From positions 62,001-126,000 of the forward strand of contig CAIVQO010000060.1 of the NCBI GenBank assembly GCA_903908065.1: DNA of 64,000 bases, in the 5' to 3' direction. Source of the DNA: an uncultured beta proteobacterium. GTDB lineage: Bacteria > Pseudomonadota > Gammaproteobacteria > Burkholderiales > Rhodocyclaceae. The notes under the pieces are model-generated. The model worked only from the letters and a program-made list of their open reading frames with translations, was not told the origin of the DNA and made no database searches. A program made the translations under genes and the position numbers. Each line of letters starts with the position of its first letter. Position 1 is the stretch's first letter. This document shows, piece after piece, positions 29,787 to 37,542 of this stretch.

Positions 29787-30230
29787 TCAGTAAGTCTTGT
29801 AAGGCAGGAACTTGCCCGACATGACGATGTTCACGCGGTCGCCGTTGGGGTTGGGCTCGCGCTTCATGTCCATCTTGAAATCGATCGCCGACATGATGCC
29901 GTCGCCGAATTCCTCGTGGATCAGTTCCTTGAAGGTCGTGCCATACACGCTGATCAGCTCGTAGAAGCGGTAGATCAGCGGGTCGGTCGGCACGGAGGTC
30001 GGCAGTGAGCCCTTGTAGGGTGTCACCTGCAGCAGGGCCACGGCATCCGGCGGCAGGCCGAAGACCTTGCCGAGGATGGTCGCCTGCTTTTTATCGAAGG
30101 TCATCTGGCCGAGGCAGCCGGCGGTGACCCACTCCTTGGACAGGCCGATCTTCTTCGCCACGTCTTCCCACTTCAGGCCCTTCTTGATCTTGGCGGCGAT
30201 GATCATTTCGGTGACGTCGTTGCGGTTCAT
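29787..30230 (-). CDS. cynS: Cyanate hydratase (cyanase)
   Basis: Converts cyanate and bicarbonate to ammonia and CO2, in the cytoplasm. The 147-residue product matches the family length. The N-terminal HTH-like dimer domain is followed by the catalytic region YRFYELISVYGTTFKELIHE, with the expected Arg and Glu, and GIMSAIDF with the catalytic Ser. A strong AAAGGAGAT precedes the ATG at 30230. It lies 17 bases after the ABC ATPase gene in a transporter-cyanase operon. Confidence 0.96.
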   Translation of the reverse strand: MNRNDVTEMIIAAKIKKGLKWEDVAKKIGLSKEWVTAGCLGQMTFDKKQATILGKVFGLPPDAVALLQVTPYKGSLPTSVPTDPLIYRFYELISVYGTTFKELIHEEFGDGIMSAIDFKMDMKREPNPNGDRVNIVMSGKFLPYKTY

Positions 30231-30246
30231 GCATATCTCCTTTGGA

Positions 30247-31176
30247 CTATTGATTGACGACTTGTTTAAGCTGCGGTGCCGGCTTTCCCGCGGGCAGAGC
30301 GACCACCTGTGCCGGCTCACTGTCGAGGCCCGGGCGCACCAGCGGCGGATTTTTCGGGTCATGGAACATCTCGGCGTCGGCCCCGGCATAGGTCTTCGAA
30401 CGATTGACGAGGAAGTCCACCAGGTGGTTGCGGATCTTGTAGTACTGCGGATCGTGGTGGATGCCGGCGCGGGTGCGGTCGCGCGGCATGGTGACCTCGA
30501 CGATCTCGGCGATCTTGGCGTGCGGGCCGTTGCTCATCAGCATGATCTTGTCGGCGAGCAGGATCGCCTCGTCGACATCGTGCGTGATCATGAACACGGT
30601 CTGGTGCGTGGCCTGCACGATCTTCAGCAACTCGTCCTGGATGGTGCCGCGCGTCAGCGCGTCGAGCGCGCCGAAGGGTTCGTCGAGCAGCAGCATCTTG
30701 GGCTGGATGGCGAAGGCGCGCGCAATGCCGACGCGCTGCTTCATGCCGCCCGAGAGTTCCGCCGGCTTCTTGTGGATGGCGTGGCCGAGGCCCACCATCT
30801 CCAGATACTTGCTGGCGTGCGCGTTGATCTTGTCCTTGGGCCAGTCCGGCCATTTCGATTTCACGGCGAAGGCGACGTTGCCCAGCACGCTCATCCAGGG
30901 CATCAGGGCGTGGCTCTGGAACACCACGCCGCGGTCGAGGCTGGGTCCGCTGACCTCGCGGCTGTCCATGAAGGCGTTGCCGGCGCTGGCTTCCTCGAGG
31001 CCGGCCAGCACGTTGAGGATGGTGGTCTTGCCGCAGCCGGAGTGGCCGATGATGCAGACGAACTCGCCCTTGTCGATGTGGAAGTTGATGTCTTCGAATA
31101 CCGGCGCGTTGGCCTTGCCGTTGGCCGACGGATAGACCTTCTTCAGGTTTTCGACACTGAGGAAATGTGTGCTCAT
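30247..31176 (-). CDS. ABC transporter ATPase, nitrate/cyanate type
   Basis: 309 residues of the NrtD/CynD/TauB family. Walker A is GHSGCGKTT near residues 44-52, the signature is LSGGMKQR near 140 and Walker B is MLLLDEPFGALDALT. The last 60 residues are a Pro-rich extension. Pairing with a permease, a CmpA/NrtA-type binding protein and cynS points to cyanate as the substrate (CynABD type). Nitrate or bicarbonate cannot be excluded from sequence. Confidence 0.88.
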   Translation of the reverse strand: MSTHFLSVENLKKVYPSANGKANAPVFEDINFHIDKGEFVCIIGHSGCGKTTILNVLAGLEEASAGNAFMDSREVSGPSLDRGVVFQSHALMPWMSVLGNVAFAVKSKWPDWPKDKINAHASKYLEMVGLGHAIHKKPAELSGGMKQRVGIARAFAIQPKMLLLDEPFGALDALTRGTIQDELLKIVQATHQTVFMITHDVDEAILLADKIMLMSNGPHAKIAEIVEVTMPRDRTRAGIHHDPQYYKIRNHLVDFLVNRSKTYAGADAEMFHDPKNPPLVRPGLDSEPAQVVALPAGKPAPQLKQVVNQ

Positions 31177-31188
31177 TTTTGGACCTTT

Positions 31189-31281
31189 CTCCCAGCCCCC
31201 TTCCCGGGGAAGGGGGTGATTTTGGTTCGCCGCGTTGCGGCTCCGTGTTTTGGCTGCGCCGCCCTTGGGGCGGCCCTGCAG
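31189..31281. repeat. Palindromic GC-rich repeat, copy 2 (permease-ATPase gap)
   Basis: A 21-base palindrome at 31196-31216 (CCCCCTTCCC, one base, GGGAAGGGGG) is followed by TGA and a flank with CGCCCTTGGGGCGGCCC. It corresponds to the copy at 4188-4280. It fills most of the 112-base gap inside the cyanate operon and may form a stable intercistronic RNA stem. Confidence 0.7.
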
Positions 31282-31288
31282 GCGGCGC

Positions 31289-32125
31289 TCATTCCCGATA
31301 GGTGACCAGCTTCTGCAGCCAGCCGAAGAGGAGGTCGAGGAACATGCCGACGATGCCGATCATCGCCACGGCAAAGATCACGTTGGGCAGGGCCAGGTTG
31401 TTCCACTCGTTCCAGACGAAGTAGCCGATGCCGGTGCCGCCGACCAGCATCTCGGCGGCGACGATCACCAGCCAGGCGATGCCCATCGAGATGCGCATGC
31501 CGGTCAGGATGGTCGGCGCCGCCGCGGGAAGGATCACCAACATCGCCTTCCTCAGCGGATTCACTTCCAGGGTGCGGGCGACGTTGATCCAGTCGCGGCG
31601 CACCGAGGCGACGCCGAAGGCGGTGTTGATCAGCATCGGCCAGATCGAGCAGATGAAGATGACGAAGATGCCCGAGATGTCCGAGTCCTTCAGGCTGTAG
31701 AGCGCCAGCGGCATCCAGGCCAGCGGCGAGATCGGCTTCAGCACCTGGATGAAAGGATCGAAGGCGCGGTACAGCAGTGGCGACATGCCGATCATGAAGC
31801 CGACCGGCAATGCGATCAGGGTTGCCAGCAGGAAGCCGAGGGCCACCCGTCCCAGCGAGTAGGCAATCTGGATGCCGATGCCCTTGTCGTTGGGGCCCTT
31901 GTCGTAGAACGGGTCCGACAGGTACTCGACAAAGGACTTGCCGACCATGCCGGGCGTGGGGAAGCCGGTCTTCTGCTGCCCCGTGCCCATCAGCTGCGCG
32001 TACTCGCTGTCGGCCCCGGCCTGTACCGCGGACTCCTTCGGCTGCGTGGCGAGCTGCCAGGCGCCGAGGAAGATGGCCAGCATCATCAGCGAGATGAAGG
32101 CCGCCTTGAGGGTGAACTTGCTCAT
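31289..32125 (-). CDS. ABC transporter permease, nitrate/cyanate type
   Basis: 278 residues with about six membrane segments. The cytoplasmic loop that contacts the ATPase contains the BPD-type motif, with ARTLEVNPLRKAMLVILPAA followed by APTILTGMRISMGIAW. The family is NrtB/CmpB/CynB/SsuC. The first 25 residues (MSKFTLKAAFISLMMLAIFL) form the first membrane segment. It lies 10 bases after the binding-protein gene. Confidence 0.88.
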   Translation of the reverse strand: MSKFTLKAAFISLMMLAIFLGAWQLATQPKESAVQAGADSEYAQLMGTGQQKTGFPTPGMVGKSFVEYLSDPFYDKGPNDKGIGIQIAYSLGRVALGFLLATLIALPVGFMIGMSPLLYRAFDPFIQVLKPISPLAWMPLALYSLKDSDISGIFVIFICSIWPMLINTAFGVASVRRDWINVARTLEVNPLRKAMLVILPAAAPTILTGMRISMGIAWLVIVAAEMLVGGTGIGYFVWNEWNNLALPNVIFAVAMIGIVGMFLDLLFGWLQKLVTYRE

Positions 32126-32135
32126 GGCTGTCTCC

Positions 32136-33491
32136 TCATGCCTTTCTGATGGCGAAGCTGTCGACGTAGGCGTCGGCCTTGGCGGGGTCGAACTCCTTGC
32201 CCATGACCTTGAACTTCTTCATGGTCTCCTTGGGCGGCGTCATGCCGACTTCGGTCATGTACTTCTTGGCGTCGGTCAGCAGGTACACCTTCTCGGCGAT
32301 GTCCTTGTACTTGACGTCGCCCTTGACGTAGCCCCAGCGCTTCATCTGCGTCAGGATCCAGTAGGCCATCGAGTACCAGGGGAAGGGGTCGTAATCGACG
32401 CGTTCCGGCACGTTCTTGACACCGCCCAGGCCGTCGGCGAACTTGCCCGTCAGCACCTGTTCCAGCACCGCCTTGGGCTGGTTGAGGTAGTTGGCGGGCG
32501 CGAGCACCTCGGCCATCACCGGGCGGTTCTTCGGGTCGCGCGCCATGGCGGCAGCCTTGAGGATGGCGCGGTAGAGCGCGGCGAAGCTGTTCGGGTTCTG
32601 CTTGATGAAGTCTGCCGGCGCGGCAAACGAGCAGCAGGGGTGGCCGTCCCAGATCTCGCGCGAGAGGATGTGGATGAAGCCCAGTTCGTCATACACCGCG
32701 CGCTGGTTCACCGGGTCGGGGCCGAGGAAGCCGTCGATGTTGCCGGCGCGCAGGTTGGCCACCATCTCGGGGGGCGGCACCACGCGCAGCTGCACGTCGG
32801 TGTCGGGGTTGATGCCGTGCTCGGCCAGGTAGTAGCGCAGCAGCAGGTTGTGGATCGAGAACTCGAAGGGGATGGCGAACTTGAAGCCCTTCCAGTTCTT
32901 CGGATCGCGGTTGGTCTTGTGCTTGTTGGCGAGGATGATGGCCTGGCCGTTGATGTTCTGGATGGTCATCACATTGGTCGGCGACGGGTTCGAACCGATG
33001 CCCATGGAGATGGCGATCGGCATCGGCGCCAACATGTGGCTGGCGTCGTATTCCTTGTTCAGCACCTTGTCGCGGATCAGTGCCCAGCCAGCGGTCTTGA
33101 CCATGCTGACGTTGAGCCCCTCCTTCTTGTAGAAGCCCAGCGGGTCGGCCATGATCAGCGGGCTGGCGCAGGTGATCGGGATGAAGCCGACCTTGAGGTC
33201 CTTCTTTTCCAGCGCGCCCTTTTCCTGGGCCATGGCTTCCAGCGCGCCGAAGGGCACCAGCGAGGAGATCGCCGCCCAGGCGGTCGAGGCACCGACCGCG
33301 GAGAGGAACTTGCGCCGCTCGCCGTCATGCGGGAACAGCGCCTTCATGACGGCGGTCTGGACCACGCGGCTGTTCAGTGCGTCGACATCGCCGGCAGCGG
33401 TGGCGATGTCGTGCTGGGTCTGCGAAGCGTGCTTGCCGCAGGTGCAGGAATCCAGCGTGGTGTGGGCGTCGAAAGGATCGTGCAGTGCCAT
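32136..33491 (-). CDS. ABC transporter substrate-binding protein, CmpA/NrtA family (probably cyanate)
   Basis: 451 residues from the ATG at 33491 (MALHDPFDAHTTLDSC), chosen because GGGAGA lies just upstream and the sigma-54 promoter just beyond it. The N-terminal CTCGKH motif and a displaced twin-arginine-like segment (ERRKFLSAVGAS, near residue 57) are typical of the CmpA/NrtA family. The binding domain has LKVGFIPITCASPLIMADPL and VPPPEMVANLRAGNIDGFLG. Substrate assignment rests on linkage to cynS. Confidence 0.88.
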   Translation of the reverse strand: MALHDPFDAHTTLDSCTCGKHASQTQHDIATAAGDVDALNSRVVQTAVMKALFPHDGERRKFLSAVGASTAWAAISSLVPFGALEAMAQEKGALEKKDLKVGFIPITCASPLIMADPLGFYKKEGLNVSMVKTAGWALIRDKVLNKEYDASHMLAPMPIAISMGIGSNPSPTNVMTIQNINGQAIILANKHKTNRDPKNWKGFKFAIPFEFSIHNLLLRYYLAEHGINPDTDVQLRVVPPPEMVANLRAGNIDGFLGPDPVNQRAVYDELGFIHILSREIWDGHPCCSFAAPADFIKQNPNSFAALYRAILKAAAMARDPKNRPVMAEVLAPANYLNQPKAVLEQVLTGKFADGLGGVKNVPERVDYDPFPWYSMAYWILTQMKRWGYVKGDVKYKDIAEKVYLLTDAKKYMTEVGMTPPKETMKKFKVMGKEFDPAKADAYVDSFAIRKA

Positions 33492-33525
33492 GGTGCTCTC
33501 CCGGTGATTGGTCTGAGCAGGCAAT

Positions 33526-33541
33526 CGCAGGCTCCGTGCCA
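33526..33541 (-). promoter_or_regulatory. Sigma-54 promoter of the cyanate operon
   Basis: The minus strand reads TGGCACGGAGCCTGCG, with the invariant GG and GC exactly 10 bases apart, a near-consensus -24/-12 element. It predicts a transcript start near 33515, 24 bases before the ATG at 33491 and just upstream of the ribosome site. This fits nitrogen-limitation (NtrC) control. Confidence 0.7.
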
Positions 33542-33628
33542 CAGTACGCAAGCCAATGATTCATTGTGACTATCGTTGAATTCGGCAGTTTGTGCCGGCG
33601 CAATATGCGCGGCTGCTTATGCGCGCCC

Positions 33629-33674
33629 GCACCATGCCGGGGCGTGGGCCGGCCCGGCGTCTCCGTTTTGGTGC
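33629..33674 (-). promoter_or_regulatory. Possible NtrC enhancer sites
   Basis: Two partial matches to the NtrC operator GCACC-N5-GGTGC lie about 115-160 bases upstream of the predicted sigma-54 start: GCACCATGCCGGGGC (33629-33643) and GTCTCCGTTTTGGTGC (33659-33674). Each has one good half-site. Position and orientation are right; the match is weak. Confidence 0.3.
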
Positions 33675-33681
33675 GTGGGCG

Positions 33682-34284
33682 TCAGTGCGTCGCCAGCAGG
33701 CGCCGCAAATCGGCAGCGATCTCTGCCGCCGGGAGCGAATCCGACAGGCGCAGGCGCAGGCGTCCGGCCGGGTCGTAGGCATAGCTGAAGACGGCGTGGT
33801 CGATGTGGTAGGCATCCGGCGAACTGCCCGGCACCTTGCGGTAATACACGCGGAAGTCGAGCGCCAGCTGCGGCGTGGCCTGGGGCGTGGTGTACAGGCC
33901 GAGGAAGGAGGGATGGAAATTGGTGACGTATTCCTTGAGCGCGGTCGGCGTGTCGCGCAGGGGGTCGACGCTGACGAACAGCACCTGCACGCGCTGCGCG
34001 TCCGGCCCCAGCAAGGCCATCACCTCGGCCAGGCGTGCCAGGGTCAGCGGGCAATAGTTCGGGCATTGCAGGTAGCCGAAGAACAGCAGCACGGCCTTGC
34101 CCCGAAAATCGGCCAGGCGGCGGTGGCGACCGTCGTGGTCGGTGAGGGCGAAGTCGCGGGCGTAACTGCCGTTGCGCGCCAGCGGCGTGCCGTGGAATTC
34201 GGCCGCCGCCGCCGGCGTGGCGACCAGCAGCGCGGCAAACAGTGCGGGCAGGAGCGCAGGCTGGAGGGCGGGGCGGCGCGGCAT
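33682..34284 (-). CDS. SCO1/SenC family copper chaperone or thiol oxidoreductase
   Basis: 200 residues with a Sec signal (LQPALLPALFAALLVATPAA). The thioredoxin-like domain has the copper-binding CPNYC near residue 76 and a distal His in DAYHIDHAVFSYAYD. Known relatives deliver copper to cytochrome oxidase CuA. No oxidase genes are adjacent, but a multicopper oxidase lies 2 kb away. Divergent from the helical periplasmic protein at 34399. Confidence 0.88.
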   Translation of the reverse strand: MPRRPALQPALLPALFAALLVATPAAAAEFHGTPLARNGSYARDFALTDHDGRHRRLADFRGKAVLLFFGYLQCPNYCPLTLARLAEVMALLGPDAQRVQVLFVSVDPLRDTPTALKEYVTNFHPSFLGLYTTPQATPQLALDFRVYYRKVPGSSPDAYHIDHAVFSYAYDPAGRLRLRLSDSLPAAEIAADLRRLLATH

Positions 34285-34300
34285 GGCGCGAGCTTAGCGC

Positions 34301-34326
34301 ATCGCCGTGTCTCCAGCGCCGACTCC
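34301..34326 (-). repeat. 26-base dispersed repeat, intergenic copy
   Basis: The minus strand matches 22 of 26 consensus positions (GGAGTCGGCGCTGGAGACAC then GGCGAT). It lies between the divergent SenC and 34399 genes, 22 bases upstream of a candidate sigma-54 promoter. Confidence 0.6.
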
Positions 34327-34347
34327 TATAGAATGGAATGCAAATGC

Positions 34348-34363
34348 TGGCACAATGAATGCC
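34348..34363 (+). promoter_or_regulatory. Candidate sigma-54 promoter
   Basis: TGGCACAATGAATGCC has a perfect -24 TGGCAC and the GG/GC pair 10 bases apart; the -12 is ATGC rather than TTGC. The predicted start is near 34374, 25 bases before the ATG at 34399, with AAGGAGGAG in between. Confidence 0.5.
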
Positions 34364-34398
34364 GCCATGATTTGCATCAAGAAGGAGGAGACATTTCG

Positions 34399-35259
34399 AT
34401 GCGACGTCTGAGCGTGGGCCTGCTTTGCCTCGCACTGACACTGCCGGTCTTGGCGCAAACCGCGCCCGACCCCGAACAGCAGCGCCGTCTGGCCGAGCAG
34501 AAGCTCAAGCTGGTCGAGATGCTGGTCAATGCGCCGGCCGCCAAGGCCGCCGCGGCGAGCAAGGATGGCGAAAGCGCGGCGCTCATCGAACGCGGCCGCA
34601 GCCTGCTCGCCACGGCGCGCGATGCGCTCGCTGCGCAGCGCTACCCGGAAGCCGCCAGCGCCCTCGACGAAGCCCTGCGCAGCGTCTCCAAGGCCAACAG
34701 CCGCAATGCCGGCGGCCTTTCCGACAGCGTGCAGAAGCAGCGCCTGCAGGACATGGGCGAACAGGTGGCGACCTATCGCAGTTCCCTGGTCGACCTCGGC
34801 AAGCATCCGCAGAAGGGCGCCGAAGCCCAGGCTTCGCTGGCTCGGGTCGATGCCTTGGCCGAGGAGGCGAAGCGCCTCGCCGCCGCCGGTCGCCTGGGCG
34901 ACGCCAACAAGAAGATGGCCGAGTCCTACAAGCTGGCGGTCGAGGAAATCTCGCGCCTGCGCGCCGGCGAGGTGGTGACCCTGGCGCTCAAGTTCAATTC
35001 GCCGGCCGAGGAATTCGCCTATGAGCAGAAGCGTGTCCAGTCCAACGAGATCCTGGTGAACATGATGATTGCCGACGGGCGTGCCGACGGCGACAAACGG
35101 CGCATGGTCGATGGTTTTGTGAACGAGGCCGCACGCCTCAAGTCGGAAGCGGCCGGCCATGCCATGAACAGCAAGCACAAGGAGGCCGTGGAAGCCATGG
35201 AAAAGGCCTTCGTCCAACTCAACCGCGCCCTGCAGAGCATGGGCGTGCCGGCCTTCTAG
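34399..35259 (+). CDS. Exported alpha-helical protein of unknown function
   Basis: 286 residues with a Sec signal (MRRLSVGLLCLALTLPVLAQ). The mature part is almost entirely amphipathic helix rich in Ala, Leu, Glu and Lys, with repeated motifs of the type 'ALDEALRSVSKAN' and 'AMEKAFVQLNRAL' suggesting helical hairpins. No family is recognised. AAGGAGGAG sets the start. It is 5 bases upstream of the PilJ-domain gene and probably shares its role. Confidence 0.8.
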   Translation: MRRLSVGLLCLALTLPVLAQTAPDPEQQRRLAEQKLKLVEMLVNAPAAKAAAASKDGESAALIERGRSLLATARDALAAQRYPEAASALDEALRSVSKANSRNAGGLSDSVQKQRLQDMGEQVATYRSSLVDLGKHPQKGAEAQASLARVDALAEEAKRLAAAGRLGDANKKMAESYKLAVEEISRLRAGEVVTLALKFNSPAEEFAYEQKRVQSNEILVNMMIADGRADGDKRRMVDGFVNEAARLKSEAAGHAMNSKHKEAVEAMEKAFVQLNRALQSMGVPAF

Positions 35260-35264
35260 GAGCG

Positions 35265-36029
35265 ATGATGCGGCGATTCCTGATCGGCTTCTTCAGCCTG
35301 CTGCTGCTGGGCCCCGCTACCCTGCTGGCGCAGGGCAGCGATCCCCAGGCGATCAACCTTGCCGGCCAGCAGCGCATGCTTTCGCAGCGCATCGTCAAGT
35401 CCTGGGCGCAGATCGGGCTGAATGTCCAGCCGGCGATCTCCAAGCGCCAGCTCGACGAATCGATACGCGGCTTCGAACAGAACCTGCGCGTGCTGGAGCC
35501 GATGGTGAATAGCGCCGACGGGCGCAATGCCCTGGCCGGGCTGCACCTGGCCTGGGCGCCGTTGCGCACGGCGGTGACGGGCGTGATCCGCCAGGCCGAC
35601 GCGGCGCTGGTCGATGCCCGCGCCGAGGATGTGCTGAATGCCGCCGAGCGCCTGACCCGGGTGCTGCAGGATCAGGCCACCGCCCCGGCCAGCCGCTGGG
35701 TCAATCTTTCCGGCCGCCAGCGCATGCTGTCGCAGCGCCTGGTCAAGATCTACATGCTGCGCCAATGGGGCGTGGACAACGCCCGCCTGCGCGACGAACT
35801 CGAATCGGTGCAGAACGAGTTCTCGGGGGCGCTTGCCAACATGCAGCAGCGCGCCGGCAATTCCGAGGCCGTGACCGAAGAACTCGACAAGCTGGCCCTG
35901 CAATGGGAATGGCTGCGCACCGCGCTGGCCACCGAAGGCGCCGAATCCTTTCGCCTGATCCTTGCCGAAGGCGGCGACGCCGTGCTGGAACTGGCGCACG
36001 AGGTCACCCGCCTCTACCAGCAGCCCTGA
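35265..36029 (+). CDS. Exported protein with two PilJ/NarX-type sensor modules
   Basis: 254 residues with a Sec signal. Two copies of the type IV pili chemotaxis-transducer N-terminal domain are seen: INLAGQQRMLSQRIVKSW near residue 28 and VNLSGRQRMLSQRLVKIYM near 145. The same motif forms the ligand-binding P-box helix in the nitrate sensors NarX and NarQ. There is no transmembrane output domain, so it may be a soluble binding protein. Lies 12 bases upstream of the multicopper oxidase gene. Confidence 0.85.
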   Translation: MMRRFLIGFFSLLLLGPATLLAQGSDPQAINLAGQQRMLSQRIVKSWAQIGLNVQPAISKRQLDESIRGFEQNLRVLEPMVNSADGRNALAGLHLAWAPLRTAVTGVIRQADAALVDARAEDVLNAAERLTRVLQDQATAPASRWVNLSGRQRMLSQRLVKIYMLRQWGVDNARLRDELESVQNEFSGALANMQQRAGNSEAVTEELDKLALQWEWLRTALATEGAESFRLILAEGGDAVLELAHEVTRLYQQP

Positions 36030-36041
36030 CCGGAGACCACG

Positions 36042-37478
36042 ATGCCCATCCATCGCCGCGAATTCCTCCAGTCCGCCGCCGCGCTCGGCGCTGCGCTGGC
36101 CCTGCCCGCAGGTGCCGCGCCGGCGCGCAAGGAAACCCGACTTGAACTGATCCCGGCCGAATTCAAGGTCCAGCTCGACCCGGCCAGACCGCAGCGCAGC
36201 ACGGTGTGGAGCTACAACGAGCAGTTCCCCGGTCCCCTGCTGCGCTTCAAGCGCGGCGACCGTGCCCACATCGCTGTGCGCAACCAGCTGGCGCAGGACA
36301 CCACGGTGCACTGGCACGGCCTGCGCGTGCCCAACGGCATGGACGGCGTCCCCGGCGTGACCCAGCTGCCCATCCCCACCGGCGGGCGCTTCGACTACCG
36401 CTTCGAACTCAAGGATTCCGGCACCTACTGGTACCACCCGCACCAGGCCAGCTTCGAACAGGTGCCGCGCGGGCTGTATGGCGCGCTGATCGTCGAGGAG
36501 GACAAGCCGCCCAAGGTCGACCGCGACGAGGTTTGGCTGCTGTCCGACATCAAGCTCGACGAGCAGCGCCAGCAGGTCGAAGACTTCGGCCGCATCCTCG
36601 ACGTGGCCAACGATGGCCGGCGCGGCAACCAGCTGCTGGTGAATGGCCTCGCCGCCGGGCCGGACCGCCGCATCGACGTGCGTTCCGGCGAGCGCCTGCG
36701 CCTGCGCCTGATCAACGCCGCCTCGGCGCGTTTCTTCCGCGTGGTGCTCGACGGCCATGCGGCCAGCATCGTGGCCTGGGACGGCCAGGGCGTGACGCCG
36801 CATGCGGCGCCCGCCGACGGCCTCGTGCTCGGCCCCGGCATGCGCGTGGACCTGATCATCGACTGCATGCAGAAGCCCGGCACGCGCTTCGAGATCCGCG
36901 AGGCCGGGCGGCCCAAGCTGGCGACCATGGTGCTCGGCGTCATCGCCTATTCGGCGCAGGCGCCGCTGCGTTCGGCGCCGCTGGCGAGCTCGATTGCGGT
37001 GCCGCCCAATGCGCTGCCCGAACCCAACCTGGACAAGGCCAGCGACCACTACATCATGTTCCAGGGCGGCATGCGCGGTGCGCCGACGATCGGCCTGATC
37101 GACGGCAAGCCCTCGCGCATCCAGGACATCATGGCCAAGCAGGGCCTGGCCTGGACCATGAACTACAACGCCCAGCACGAACACGCGCTGATGCACGAGC
37201 CCTTGCTGAACCTTTCCCGTGGCGAACACGTGATTCTGCACATGGTGAATGAAACCGATTTCGTGCACCCGATGCACCTGCACGGGCATTTCTTCCGCGT
37301 GCTGGCGGTCAACGGGACGGCCAACGCCTTGCGCGAGTGGCGCGACACCATGATCATGGCCCCGCGCTCGAGCATCGACGTCGCCTTCGTCGCCGAAAAT
37401 CCCGGCGAGTGGATGTACCACTGCCACATCCTCGACCACGCCGCCGGCGGCATGATGGGGACCATCGTCGTCGAATAG
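36042..37478 (+). CDS. Tat-exported multicopper oxidase
   Basis: 478 residues; the start MPIHRREFLQSAAALGAALA is a twin-arginine signal. All copper motifs are present: HWHG near 89, YWYHPHQ near 130, HPMHLHGHFF near 408 and HCHILDHAAGGMM near 459, giving type 1, 2 and 3 sites. The family (CueO, CopA, laccases) oxidises Cu(I), metals or organics. There is no Met-rich insert like that of CueO, so cuprous oxidase activity is uncertain. Confidence 0.93.
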   Translation: MPIHRREFLQSAAALGAALALPAGAAPARKETRLELIPAEFKVQLDPARPQRSTVWSYNEQFPGPLLRFKRGDRAHIAVRNQLAQDTTVHWHGLRVPNGMDGVPGVTQLPIPTGGRFDYRFELKDSGTYWYHPHQASFEQVPRGLYGALIVEEDKPPKVDRDEVWLLSDIKLDEQRQQVEDFGRILDVANDGRRGNQLLVNGLAAGPDRRIDVRSGERLRLRLINAASARFFRVVLDGHAASIVAWDGQGVTPHAAPADGLVLGPGMRVDLIIDCMQKPGTRFEIREAGRPKLATMVLGVIAYSAQAPLRSAPLASSIAVPPNALPEPNLDKASDHYIMFQGGMRGAPTIGLIDGKPSRIQDIMAKQGLAWTMNYNAQHEHALMHEPLLNLSRGEHVILHMVNETDFVHPMHLHGHFFRVLAVNGTANALREWRDTMIMAPRSSIDVAFVAENPGEWMYHCHILDHAAGGMMGTIVVE

Positions 37479-37542
37479 GCGCCGGCCTGTAGAATTCGCA
37501 CGCCGATTGCCTGCCGCATCGGTCACGAGGAGTCCACCGTAA

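Noticed and set aside
30067-31305. A 412-codon plus-strand frame opposite the cyanate ABC ATPase and cynS
   Set aside because: Fully overlapped by genes with clear catalytic motifs on the minus strand; no family signature of its own.
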